In this document: piece by piece, positions 56,899 to 64,000 of the stretch
How positions within the stretch are numbered: the first letter of the stretch is position 1
Layout: each line of letters begins with the position of its first letter
NCBI RefSeq assembly: GCF_017830045.1
Contig: NZ_JAEDXU010000006.1
Coordinates: 124,001 to 188,000 of the forward strand
Length of the DNA: 64,000 nucleotides
Direction of reading: 5' to 3'
Origin: Enterococcus larvae
Lineage (GTDB): Bacteria > Bacillota > Bacilli > Lactobacillales > Enterococcaceae
Program-made: the position numbers and the translations under genes
Notes under the pieces: generated by a model
Seen by the model: the letters and a program-made list of their open reading frames with translations, nothing else
Database searches by the model: none
Told to the model about the DNA's origin: nothing

Positions 56899-57191
56899 TT
56901 ATTACAATTGATGGCTCAACTATAGAATACCTAGAAAAAATGTATCAAAGAAGGGGCTTTACAGTCCATAAAATCAAAACTGAATCAGAACACTTTGAAC
57001 AAACAGTAGCCGGGTTAAAACCTTTTGAAACAAGACTAAACGATCGAAATTATAAGATCGGAGATATCTGTATTCAGTGTGAATGGAAGAACAATGAATA
57101 CACGGGGCGTTACCTTATTGGTTGTATCATTTACATGAACAATTTCAAACTGCAAGAAGGCTATATAACATTTACCTTCGAACAATTCTAA
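56895..57191 (+). CDS. DUF3850/ASCH-like protein
   Basis: 98 residues. VAGLKPFETRLNDRNYKIGD, IQCEWKNNEYTGRYL and CIIYMNNF match DUF3850, an ASCH/PUA-like fold (usual motif: G-K-FE-R-NDR-F--GD). ASCH domains bind RNA or modified nucleotides. Coupled to the previous gene. The function in the element is unknown; an anti-defence role can only be guessed. Confidence 0.72.
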   Translation: MIITIDGSTIEYLEKMYQRRGFTVHKIKTESEHFEQTVAGLKPFETRLNDRNYKIGDICIQCEWKNNEYTGRYLIGCIIYMNNFKLQEGYITFTFEQF

Positions 57192-57213
57192 AAAAAGAAA
57201 AGAGGAAAATAAC

Positions 57214-58770
57214 TTGAAAAGAAAAACAGCAACAAAATTAGTTTTATTTAGTGCAATCTTAGGAATGGGTTTTTTATCAGAAACAGCAGAAGCAAATATT
57301 TTGGAGGCTCCGGGTCTGATTATTCCTACTTCTTCGGATACGGTAAGTTCAAAGTACAGCTTCATTGCGGGATTTAATGAAGAGAAGACAGAAACGAAAA
57401 TTTTTGGCGATGGCGTATGGCGTGAGCTTTCTGACGATGGAACGCTTAAATCGCAAGGCTACTCTTCAAAAGTAGCGGTGTTTAATCCAAATCAGCAAGC
57501 AGATCATGAATCGCTAAAAGGCAAAGTCGGCGTTTTATATACCAACGTTGGAATTTATGATGGAAAAGCGATTGATTTAAAAGTCACTTTAAAAGATTGG
57601 TCAGCTCCGGCAGAAGACCATTTTTATGGAAATATCATGTTGGGTCTTGATATGATTTCTCTAAACACTCAGAAATACTATAATGTAGATTTTGATTTTG
57701 AATATTTTGAGCATGGAACAGATACTCCGGCAGATGTATCAGGATTTATGACAGTTAATGATCTGGATGATAGCCAAAAATTCGGTATGAGCCAAGAGAC
57801 ATCTTCGAATGTATCGGCTGTGTACGTAAACGCAAATACAAATAAGATTTCATTTAAAGATCGTGATGGTTCGTTTCTTTTTTATGATGGAACAAATACG
57901 CTCGTTGAGCCGGATAATCAAGATCATACATTCACATTCACTTACAGTGATTCTTCAAAACTTTCGTTGTCTTGGGGAAAATTAACTGCATCGGGAGAGG
58001 GAAGTGAGGACAGAAAAAATCAAATCATTGGAGATTTCTTTGGGTATCTTGCTAAAAAGCCGGTACGAACTGAAACACTTGATCCAACCAAACAAGGAAC
58101 GGATGAAGACGAAACCCTCGTGGAAGAAAATACACTGTCTACAGCGACAGAATCGTGGCTCTACACGATTACACACCAAGTCCCGGATGAATATGAAGAA
58201 TTCTATTATTCGTCTTATGCATTCAAAGATACCGTTTTAGATGTTCTGGATATTGCGGAAGAATCACTTATTATCATGAACGAATTAGATGAAGATGTGA
58301 CGAACTGGTTCGATATCACGATTCAAGATAACGTGATTGAGTATCAAGCGAAGCCAGAAACACTGCTGAAAGCTGATTTCTATAATCATTACTACAGAAC
58401 AATGTTTTCAGTTCGTGTGAAAGATGGTGCAGACGTTACTCCATATTTAGATGAAGACGGAATGTTGAGACTTGAAAACCAAGCATTTGTTTCTGTCAAT
58501 GGAGAAGAAAAAGCTACAAATACGACTGTTACATTATTTAAGGATGAAATTCCTGTCGAATCAAGCGAATCAACTGAGCCAAGTGAAAGTGAACCAGAAA
58601 TTTCTTCAACGGTGGAATCAACACTTGAATCAAAAGAAGCGCCTGTAGAAATCCCCGATACGTCTTCAGGATCAAATCTTGAAGTAATTGGAATTTCTGC
58701 AATGGTTTCAGCTACAGTTTCTTTGCTGTTCAATATTTTTGGAAAGAAGAAAGTTGAAGATGAAAAATAG
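57214..58770 (+). CDS. Cell-wall-anchored surface protein with isopeptide/adhesin-like domains
   Basis: 518 residues from TTG 57214 behind AGAGGA. Signal peptide residues 1-27 (cleavage after AEA). A large beta-rich N-terminal domain (about 35-270) and a fimbrial D2-like domain (about 300-450), then a Ser/Glu/Pro-rich spacer. The C-terminus has a non-standard sorting signal IPDTSSG, a hydrophobic helix and a KKK tail. The sortase gene next to it overlaps by 11 bp. It is likely an adhesin helping mating contact. Confidence 0.72.
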   Translation: MKRKTATKLVLFSAILGMGFLSETAEANILEAPGLIIPTSSDTVSSKYSFIAGFNEEKTETKIFGDGVWRELSDDGTLKSQGYSSKVAVFNPNQQADHESLKGKVGVLYTNVGIYDGKAIDLKVTLKDWSAPAEDHFYGNIMLGLDMISLNTQKYYNVDFDFEYFEHGTDTPADVSGFMTVNDLDDSQKFGMSQETSSNVSAVYVNANTNKISFKDRDGSFLFYDGTNTLVEPDNQDHTFTFTYSDSSKLSLSWGKLTASGEGSEDRKNQIIGDFFGYLAKKPVRTETLDPTKQGTDEDETLVEENTLSTATESWLYTITHQVPDEYEEFYYSSYAFKDTVLDVLDIAEESLIIMNELDEDVTNWFDITIQDNVIEYQAKPETLLKADFYNHYYRTMFSVRVKDGADVTPYLDEDGMLRLENQAFVSVNGEEKATNTTVTLFKDEIPVESSESTEPSESEPEISSTVESTLESKEAPVEIPDTSSGSNLEVIGISAMVSATVSLLFNIFGKKKVEDEK

Positions 58771-59458
58771 ACTCCTGTTTTTGCTAAAAGAAAATATTGT
58801 GTTGATCGTCTTAGTTTTTACAATTTTTGTAATCGGAGGCGGTTTTTATTTTGCGGCGCAATATAAATACGATGTGATTTTTGATAATCAGTTGAAATTA
58901 CTTGAGGTTGCTCGAACAAGGGAACAGGCGGACTTGCAGCCGATTCAAGAAAAAATGAGGAAGAAATCACAAGAATCTTCATCGGAATCAATTCAGGAAG
59001 AGATCACTAGACCTACGATCGCTGATTTGAAAAATGCTGAACAGCACATTGAGGAAGTACAAGAAAATGTGATTGCAGAAGTTGAGATTCCGAATTTAGG
59101 GCTAAATGTCCCGATCCTAGAAGGCGTGACAGATCAAAACTTGATGTTTGGTGCTGCTACTTATTTTGAGAATCAGCGACCGGGAGAAGGAAACTATGTG
59201 CTTCTCAGTCACAACGTAAGAGAAAACTCAAACATTCTCTTTAGTAATCTGAATCAGGTTACTGAGGGAATGGTTGTGTACATTAAACAAGCAGGAGAAA
59301 CGTATAAATATCGTGTAACTGGGAGCGAAGTTGTGAAGAGTAATGAAGGGAGCAAAGTATTCAAGAAAAGTGAGGAACCTATTCTCACGATGATTACTTG
59401 CGAAATTGCATATAAGACACCAAATAGAAGAGTGGTTTATGCAGAATATTTTGAGTGA
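58760..59458 (+). CDS. Class A-like sortase of the element
   Basis: 232 residues from ATG 58760 (MKNRLLFLLKENIVLIVLV); a longer frame at 58688 lies in the surface gene. One N-terminal membrane helix, a charged stalk, then the sortase beta barrel with catalytic His in LLSHNV, Cys in MITCEI and Arg in RRVVYAEY. The usual TLxTC reads TMITC. Overlap with the surface protein gene implies a dedicated sortase-substrate pair. Confidence 0.85.
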   Translation: MKNRLLFLLKENIVLIVLVFTIFVIGGGFYFAAQYKYDVIFDNQLKLLEVARTREQADLQPIQEKMRKKSQESSSESIQEEITRPTIADLKNAEQHIEEVQENVIAEVEIPNLGLNVPILEGVTDQNLMFGAATYFENQRPGEGNYVLLSHNVRENSNILFSNLNQVTEGMVVYIKQAGETYKYRVTGSEVVKSNEGSKVFKKSEEPILTMITCEIAYKTPNRRVVYAEYFE

Positions 59459-59587
59459 GAAGAGCTTAGAAATAAGTTTTTTATACTTGCATAGAAGGAT
59501 ACTCAATTCCTTATGGACATAAACTACTGTGTCCTATTAGGGGATTGTGAGTAACAAGATTTTTTATAATCTCTGAAGCATAAAAAA

Positions 59588-59609
59588 GACTCCCGGGGAG
59601 ACGGGAGTC
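59588..59609 (-). terminator. Minus-oriented terminator and SD-like hairpin downstream of sortase gene
   Basis: GACTCCCG (59588-59595) and CGGGAGTC (59602-59609) pair over 8 bp. The T-run (TTTTTT) is on the minus strand side, so it would end leftward transcription, while all neighbours are plus. Next to it AACTACA (59619) and TGTAGTT (59644) enclose an AGGAGG. The 59459-59774 gap holds no gene. Confidence 0.5.
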
Positions 59610-59774
59610 AACACACACAACTACAGGAGGCACACACATACCTTGTAGTTATAAACCGAGTATAAATGAAAACGGAATTTTTACAAAACTAAATGCTTGA
59701 TATTTAATATCAAAATAGATATAAAAAATTAATTAAAATGAAATATATTGCGAAAGAAGGATGTGAATAGATAG

Positions 59775-61430
59775 TTGTTTAAAAAAGAAAAAAATCATTA
59801 TGAAATGGTCTTTGAGTTAGCGGACGGAAAAATCATTCGAGAACCGATTTCCTCAAAGAAACGTTTGACTAAGGAAGAGGCATTAAAAAAATTCTATAAG
59901 ATCAAAAAAGGCGTGTTGTATTTTAGAACGGAACAAATTTTTCCTTCAGTGCGTTATGGAGATATCAAAGAAATATCACTAGAATATCGACCTTCACTCG
60001 CTGAAGAACTTACAGCAGTGCAAACAGATACTAACGATAGTAAAACAGATCCGGCTATTCAAAAAGTTCAGGGGAAAACTGATTTTGACAGATCGGTATT
60101 TGCTGAAAAAAGAAAATCGCTTGATCTAACTCAAAAGGCGCTAGAGGAACAAACAGGAATATCTAGGCGGAAAATATCTGATTTCGAAAGAGGAAAACAA
60201 CTGCCAACGGATGAAGAACGTTGGAAACTATGGGAGGTTTTAGATGATAAATCGTCGCCAGAAATACCACCGGAATTATTCGGGAGTCCGGATTCGTCGT
60301 CTGAACAGACAGAAAAAGAGACGAATCTCAAAGAAACTGATTCAGAAACTATTAAGGATCATGAAGTGGATTCTTTTGAATATGACTTTGAAAAGCAGGA
60401 GATAAATTTCTCTCCGGATATGTTCCAAAAAGAGAAAGAGCTAAAAAAAAAGAAAAAGAATCTATCAAAGCCGCCTAAAGGCACAAAGCGAACGAGTACT
60501 ACAACAAGAATCGCTGTGTGGGGGCTTATTTTTGTTCTTGGTGGTTCAGGGATGTATGCACTCACGCAAGCTGCTGTAGCTTTAGGAACAGCTAACGGAA
60601 TGCAGAAAAGTGTATCTGTGATTGAAGAAAAATTAAACAATCCAGAAGTTAAAGAAGATACGACAAAGCAGCTTGAAACGTATATGAAAGGTTTTGTTCC
60701 GACGTTTGCTAATTTACCGGGAACTCAAACAGAACAAACAGAGCGTGAAACATTACTGAAAGAATATCTAGGCGAAAGTCTGACATTCCAAAAATCAAGC
60801 AGCTATGAACGTACGCTGATCGATTATCAAATCTACGAAATTACAGAGGGAAGTGAATACAATATTGTTTCTTATCTGATTGAGTATGAACTATCCGAAA
60901 TTAATTCCAGTACACTAAGCAGTTCAGCTAAAAAAGAGGATGCAACAACCGAAAAAGAATCAGTGACGGATAAAATTTACAAGCAACTTCTTCATGTTCC
61001 TTACGTTGAACAAGAGGGAATGTTTGCGATTGTTGATTATCCATATATGACCACAGCTCCGGCGCAAAAAGCAACGACTAAACCATTATCAGGAGAAGAA
61101 ACTCTTTCAGAAGCGGCGTCGGATACACAAGCTGAGGTTAATGAGTTCTTGAAACAGTTTTATAAGAGTTATGCAGAATCAAGCGTTGAAGATATCGCTT
61201 ATATGATGAGTGAACCTGAATCTCTAAACAACTCTGTTGAATTTGTTTCAAGTCAGGAAAAAATATACGACGACAACGGCTCGATCATTGTGAAAACAAC
61301 CATTGTATTCCAACTAAAAGGAACGGATGTTGAGACAATCGAAAACATGACGTTGAAACTCGTGAAAAAAGACAATAAATATTTTGTCGAAAAACTACTA
61401 CACACACACGGAGGAATGGAAAATGAGTAA
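59775..61430 (+). CDS. TcpC-like conjugation protein with N-terminal XRE HTH domain
   Basis: 551 residues. Residues 1-80 form a small beta-rich part; 109-155 an XRE helix-turn-helix (FAEKRKSLDLTQKALEEQTG, SRRKISDFERG); 160-240 a polar linker; about 245-268 a membrane helix; 290-551 an extracellular TcpC/NTF2-like region (YLGESLTFQKSS, VNEFLKQFYKSYAE, TLKLVKKDNKYFVEKLL). The TTG start at 59775 has a distant SD. TcpC anchors the mating channel. An HTH domain in this protein is unusual. Confidence 0.75.
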   Translation: MFKKEKNHYEMVFELADGKIIREPISSKKRLTKEEALKKFYKIKKGVLYFRTEQIFPSVRYGDIKEISLEYRPSLAEELTAVQTDTNDSKTDPAIQKVQGKTDFDRSVFAEKRKSLDLTQKALEEQTGISRRKISDFERGKQLPTDEERWKLWEVLDDKSSPEIPPELFGSPDSSSEQTEKETNLKETDSETIKDHEVDSFEYDFEKQEINFSPDMFQKEKELKKKKKNLSKPPKGTKRTSTTTRIAVWGLIFVLGGSGMYALTQAAVALGTANGMQKSVSVIEEKLNNPEVKEDTTKQLETYMKGFVPTFANLPGTQTEQTERETLLKEYLGESLTFQKSSSYERTLIDYQIYEITEGSEYNIVSYLIEYELSEINSSTLSSSAKKEDATTEKESVTDKIYKQLLHVPYVEQEGMFAIVDYPYMTTAPAQKATTKPLSGEETLSEAASDTQAEVNEFLKQFYKSYAESSVEDIAYMMSEPESLNNSVEFVSSQEKIYDDNGSIIVKTTIVFQLKGTDVETIENMTLKLVKKDNKYFVEKLLHTHGGMENE

Positions 61431-61674
61431 ATTGAAAATTTTGACAGCAGGTCTGCCTAGTGCAAAGGGACCATTTGATTACATTCAAGAACAAGGAAAG
61501 TATGTGCTACTTGGACTTATGATTTATGCTTTTATCAAGTATTATAAGGACGAGAAGTGGGGAAAAATGACAATTTCAGGTATTGCTGGCGGTATTGTCT
61601 TGATGTTTATTGGGGCACCAGATATGGTAGGGAACGCTTTGAAGGCGGTCGGTAACTTATTCATGCCGCAATAA
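61423..61674 (+). CDS. TcpD-like membrane protein
   Basis: 83 residues from ATG 61423 (MSKLKILTAGLPSAKGPFDY), overlapping the TcpC-like stop by 8 bp. Two hydrophobic helices (YVLLGLMIYAFI and GIAGGIVLMFIGA). Position and size match TcpD of Tn916-type transfer systems. Confidence 0.72.
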   Translation: MSKLKILTAGLPSAKGPFDYIQEQGKYVLLGLMIYAFIKYYKDEKWGKMTISGIAGGIVLMFIGAPDMVGNALKAVGNLFMPQ

Positions 61675-61686
61675 TAGGAGGAAACG

Positions 61687-62079
61687 ATGAAACAAATATT
61701 TGATTATTCAAAGGTGCTAAATGAACCAGTAAAAATTCGGCAATTGACCGATAATTTTTATTTTAAAAAACCACGTGAGATTAGAAAAGGTGTGACGTTT
61801 GTTGTTACTTTTCTGATCCTTTTTATTTTCTTTAGGGGGCTGATAAATCTTATCAGTTCCTTTTTGCCGGGTGCGCTGTATGCGATTTACATTTTCATTC
61901 CGTACAACGCCATGAATCTGTTGTTTAAATTGAAATTTGATTATAAAAGTCCTTGGGTTTATTTGAAGGATTTATATTACTACACAATCAAAATTCAGTT
62001 ACCCAAAAGAAAATATTGTAATGATGAGCCAGTAGAGCTAAATGGAAAAGCTATTTTTGAAAAAGTTGAAGACGAGTAA
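61687..62079 (+). CDS. TcpE family conjugation protein
   Basis: 130 residues: N-terminal YSKVLNEPVKIRQLTDNFYF, two membrane helices, PYNAMNLLFKLKFDYKSPW and the end RKYCNDEPVELN. TcpE family (Tn916 Orf17) of the mating channel. SD GGAGG. Confidence 0.85.
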   Translation: MKQIFDYSKVLNEPVKIRQLTDNFYFKKPREIRKGVTFVVTFLILFIFFRGLINLISSFLPGALYAIYIFIPYNAMNLLFKLKFDYKSPWVYLKDLYYYTIKIQLPKRKYCNDEPVELNGKAIFEKVEDE

Positions 62080-62091
62080 GGAGCGTGAAAA

Positions 62092-64000
62092 ATGGCTAAA
62101 AAAGAACTAATAAGAACGCCTCTGAAAACAATACATAATAATATGATATTGACGAAAGATGGCGATATTTGGGCTTACTATAAAGTAAAGCCGGATGAGA
62201 TAAATAATCATAATTTTACCCAAAGAGAAAATTCAAAAAATCGAAAATGGAATAATTTTCTTAAGAAAACTCTATCAAAATTTGAGGATATTGAATTATT
62301 TTCTTATCCGAAGGATTTACAACTGAAAGCAAGATTTGATAGTTTATGGTCAGAATTTTCCCCGGATTCAAAAGATGCTGCTTCGTATTATGCGAATGCA
62401 ACAACAGTTAAACTTGAAAAAGAATTAGGCATGATTACGACGGATGCATACATTCTAGGTGTGAAACTGAAGAACGTACTTAGTGATAGTAACCCTTTAG
62501 AAGCGATGAAAAATACAGTGTCAGAAGTGACAGATACAGCACTACATTTCCTTGGAAAAGAACGTCCGCTTGATTTTCAAAAATTTAATAATGTGAAAGT
62601 AGTTGAATATGATCTAAGAGGCGCTATGAGAGGTGTGAAAGGAACTGCTCTTACAGAGGGGGAAATGACCTATCTCTATCGTTCAAACTTTATTCGAGGG
62701 ATTACGCATGATGCTGAGATAGAGGCATTGAGAAAAAATAATATTACCAATGCAATTCTGGATTCTGCTGAACACCCGGGATTCATAAAGATTCAAACGG
62801 ACGGCGAACAATCGTGGCTTTCACTTGTTCCAATTGCTGAAACGGAATTAAACGCAACCTACAATCATTATTTTGAACTCGCCCGAAACATGAACTTTCC
62901 TTGTGAATTTAAGCTGAAAGGGCATTTGCTAGAAATGGACGGTATGCGAGGGTTTACCGAACGAATATCAAGGCTTAAGAGAAGATATCAGAATGATTAT
63001 GCTGAATCAACGCAATCGGGGAACGCTGCTTCAGATAAAAATAAAGAAGCGTTGTATGCATTAAACCGTTTGGAAAATGCTATCGATAAGGGCGAACCGC
63101 TGTGGGAATGGCTCGGCTGCTATGTCGTTTATGGGAAGACTGTTGATGAATGTAAACGTAGAAGTGACTCCTTGATCCGTACATTAGGCAAAAGAAGCGT
63201 TGAGGCTATACGCCCGGCGGCGGATCAATTAAGCTTGTTCTATCAGCTCCTTCAAGGAAAAAGCGTGAAAGGGATGAACAAGTGGTTGCGGATCACTGCT
63301 GCTGATACGATTGCTGAAACGTTGTTTGCTGTAACGAATAATGTAGGGAATAACGTTGGATGGTATATCGGAAGAGTAGACAGTTCATTAGAATCTGATA
63401 CAAGGTTATCAAGTATTGCAGCTTCGAGAAATGTTGTGCTATTCAATCCTCTTATTGCGAACCAAGGAGGACAGGAACGAGCCAAAACACGCTCGCCTCA
63501 TATCGTAATTACAGGAGAAACAGGAACAGGGAAGAGCTATCTAATGAATATGCTCTTCCTGTATTCGAGTTTCATGAAAATAAAAATCCTTCTAGTTGAT
63601 CCGAAAAAGGAAAAACGAAAACAGTTCGAAAAAATTATTAACAGTAAATATTATCAACAGAAATATCCGTTGTTCGTTGAGCAGTTGAAGAAAATTCGTT
63701 ATACGACATTAGATGTTGAGAATGAAAAGAATCATGGTGTGCTTGATCCAATTGTCTTTTTGAAAGGAGCGTCTGCGAGAGACACCGCTCATGCGATGTT
63801 TGATTCAGTCTATCCGTTGCAAGGGAAAGAAGAGGTTGAAACAGCGCTTCTTACATACCTTGATATCGTGATTGACCGTAGAGCATTAGGCGAGAGAGTC
63901 GGAATGAAAACAGTGATACAGTTAATGATGGAGAGCGAAGATCAAATTGTCGGAAAAGCGGCAGCTTTGATGGAGAAAAAAATCAATAACAGTATTCTGG
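62092..64000 (+). CDS. VirB4-like conjugation ATPase (TcpF/Orf16-like), 3' end outside window
   Basis: The reading frame is open from ATG 62092 (behind AAGGAGCG) to the window end, over 636 codons. Residues 1-470 are the N-terminal VirB4 part (RTPLKTIHNNMILTKDGDIW); Walker A GETGTGKSYLM starts about residue 475, followed by KILLVDPKKEKRKQFEK. Walker B and the C-terminus lie beyond 64000. It powers assembly of the type IV-like channel in Tn916/ICESt3-type elements. Confidence 0.92.
   Translation, partial: MAKKELIRTPLKTIHNNMILTKDGDIWAYYKVKPDEINNHNFTQRENSKNRKWNNFLKKTLSKFEDIELFSYPKDLQLKARFDSLWSEFSPDSKDAASYYANATTVKLEKELGMITTDAYILGVKLKNVLSDSNPLEAMKNTVSEVTDTALHFLGKERPLDFQKFNNVKVVEYDLRGAMRGVKGTALTEGEMTYLYRSNFIRGITHDAEIEALRKNNITNAILDSAEHPGFIKIQTDGEQSWLSLVPIAETELNATYNHYFELARNMNFPCEFKLKGHLLEMDGMRGFTERISRLKRRYQNDYAESTQSGNAASDKNKEALYALNRLENAIDKGEPLWEWLGCYVVYGKTVDECKRRSDSLIRTLGKRSVEAIRPAADQLSLFYQLLQGKSVKGMNKWLRITAADTIAETLFAVTNNVGNNVGWYIGRVDSSLESDTRLSSIAASRNVVLFNPLIANQGGQERAKTRSPHIVITGETGTGKSYLMNMLFLYSSFMKIKILLVDPKKEKRKQFEKIINSKYYQQKYPLFVEQLKKIRYTTLDVENEKNHGVLDPIVFLKGASARDTAHAMFDSVYPLQGKEEVETALLTYLDIVIDRRALGERVGMKTVIQLMMESEDQIVGKAAALMEKKINNSIL

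Noticed and set aside
58688-58759. Longer N-terminus for the sortase
   Set aside because: It lies wholly inside the surface protein gene and has no SD; ATG 58760 begins a normal signal-anchor.
37713-64000. tet(M) or other resistance cargo, as in Tn916
   Set aside because: No ribosomal-protection protein, methylase or other resistance protein is seen in the visible part; the right end is missing from the window.

Overview
The window reads across a low-GC Gram-positive chromosome origin and into an integrated conjugative element. Gene order (gyrA, gyrB, recF, yaaA ... dnaN, dnaA, oriC, rpmH, rnpA, yidC, jag, mnmE, mnmG), AGGAGG-type ribosome binding sites, AT-rich spacers and protein style point to Enterococcus or a close relative in Lactobacillales; the species is not decided from sequence alone. 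Genes left of oriC are mostly on the minus strand and genes right of it mostly on the plus strand, so both arms are transcribed away from the origin.

Left arm (1-28.1 kb). A serine/peptide catabolism cluster (MFS transporter end, sdaAB, sdaAA, M20 amidohydrolase) is followed by a minus-strand block. It begins with a Ro60/TROVE-like von Willebrand A protein (DUF2828 type). Directly upstream of that gene lies about 480 bp of structured non-coding DNA: a tRNA-like RNA module behind a TATAAT box, two further hairpins, and two tandem structured units with compensatory base changes. This looks like an undescribed Y-RNA-like system and is the top finding. Next come degV, purA, dnaB, rplI, gdpP, rpsR-ssb-rpsF (two parS sites lie here), gyrA, gyrB, recF and yaaA. 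A 4-kb accessory block (YczE-like membrane protein, Crp/Fnr regulator, Rgg-like regulator, MFS exporter) separates yaaA from dnaN-dnaA.

Origin and right arm (28.1-37.6 kb). DnaA boxes lie on both sides of dnaA. Then rpmH, rnpA, yidC and jag/khpB form the usual ribosome/RNase P/membrane insertion cluster, followed by a membrane dipeptidase, a secreted LRR-like protein, a YbjQ-like protein and mnmE-mnmG. Two intergenic regions hold promoter-plus-terminator units that look like small RNAs.

Integrated element (about 37.65 kb to beyond 64 kb). Next to the 3' end of mnmG lies an element of the Tn916/ICESt3 superfamily: tyrosine integrase, divergent XRE control region, excisionase-like HTH protein, a long run of small accessory genes joined by a recurring intergenic motif, DUF961 proteins, TcpA/FtsK coupling protein, a hairpin-rich candidate oriT, a MobT-type relaxase that seems to use a CTG start, a surface protein with its own sortase, a TcpC-like protein carrying an HTH domain, TcpD-like and TcpE proteins, and the VirB4-like ATPase that runs off the window. 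The right end of the element is outside the window. No antibiotic resistance gene and no CRISPR array was seen.
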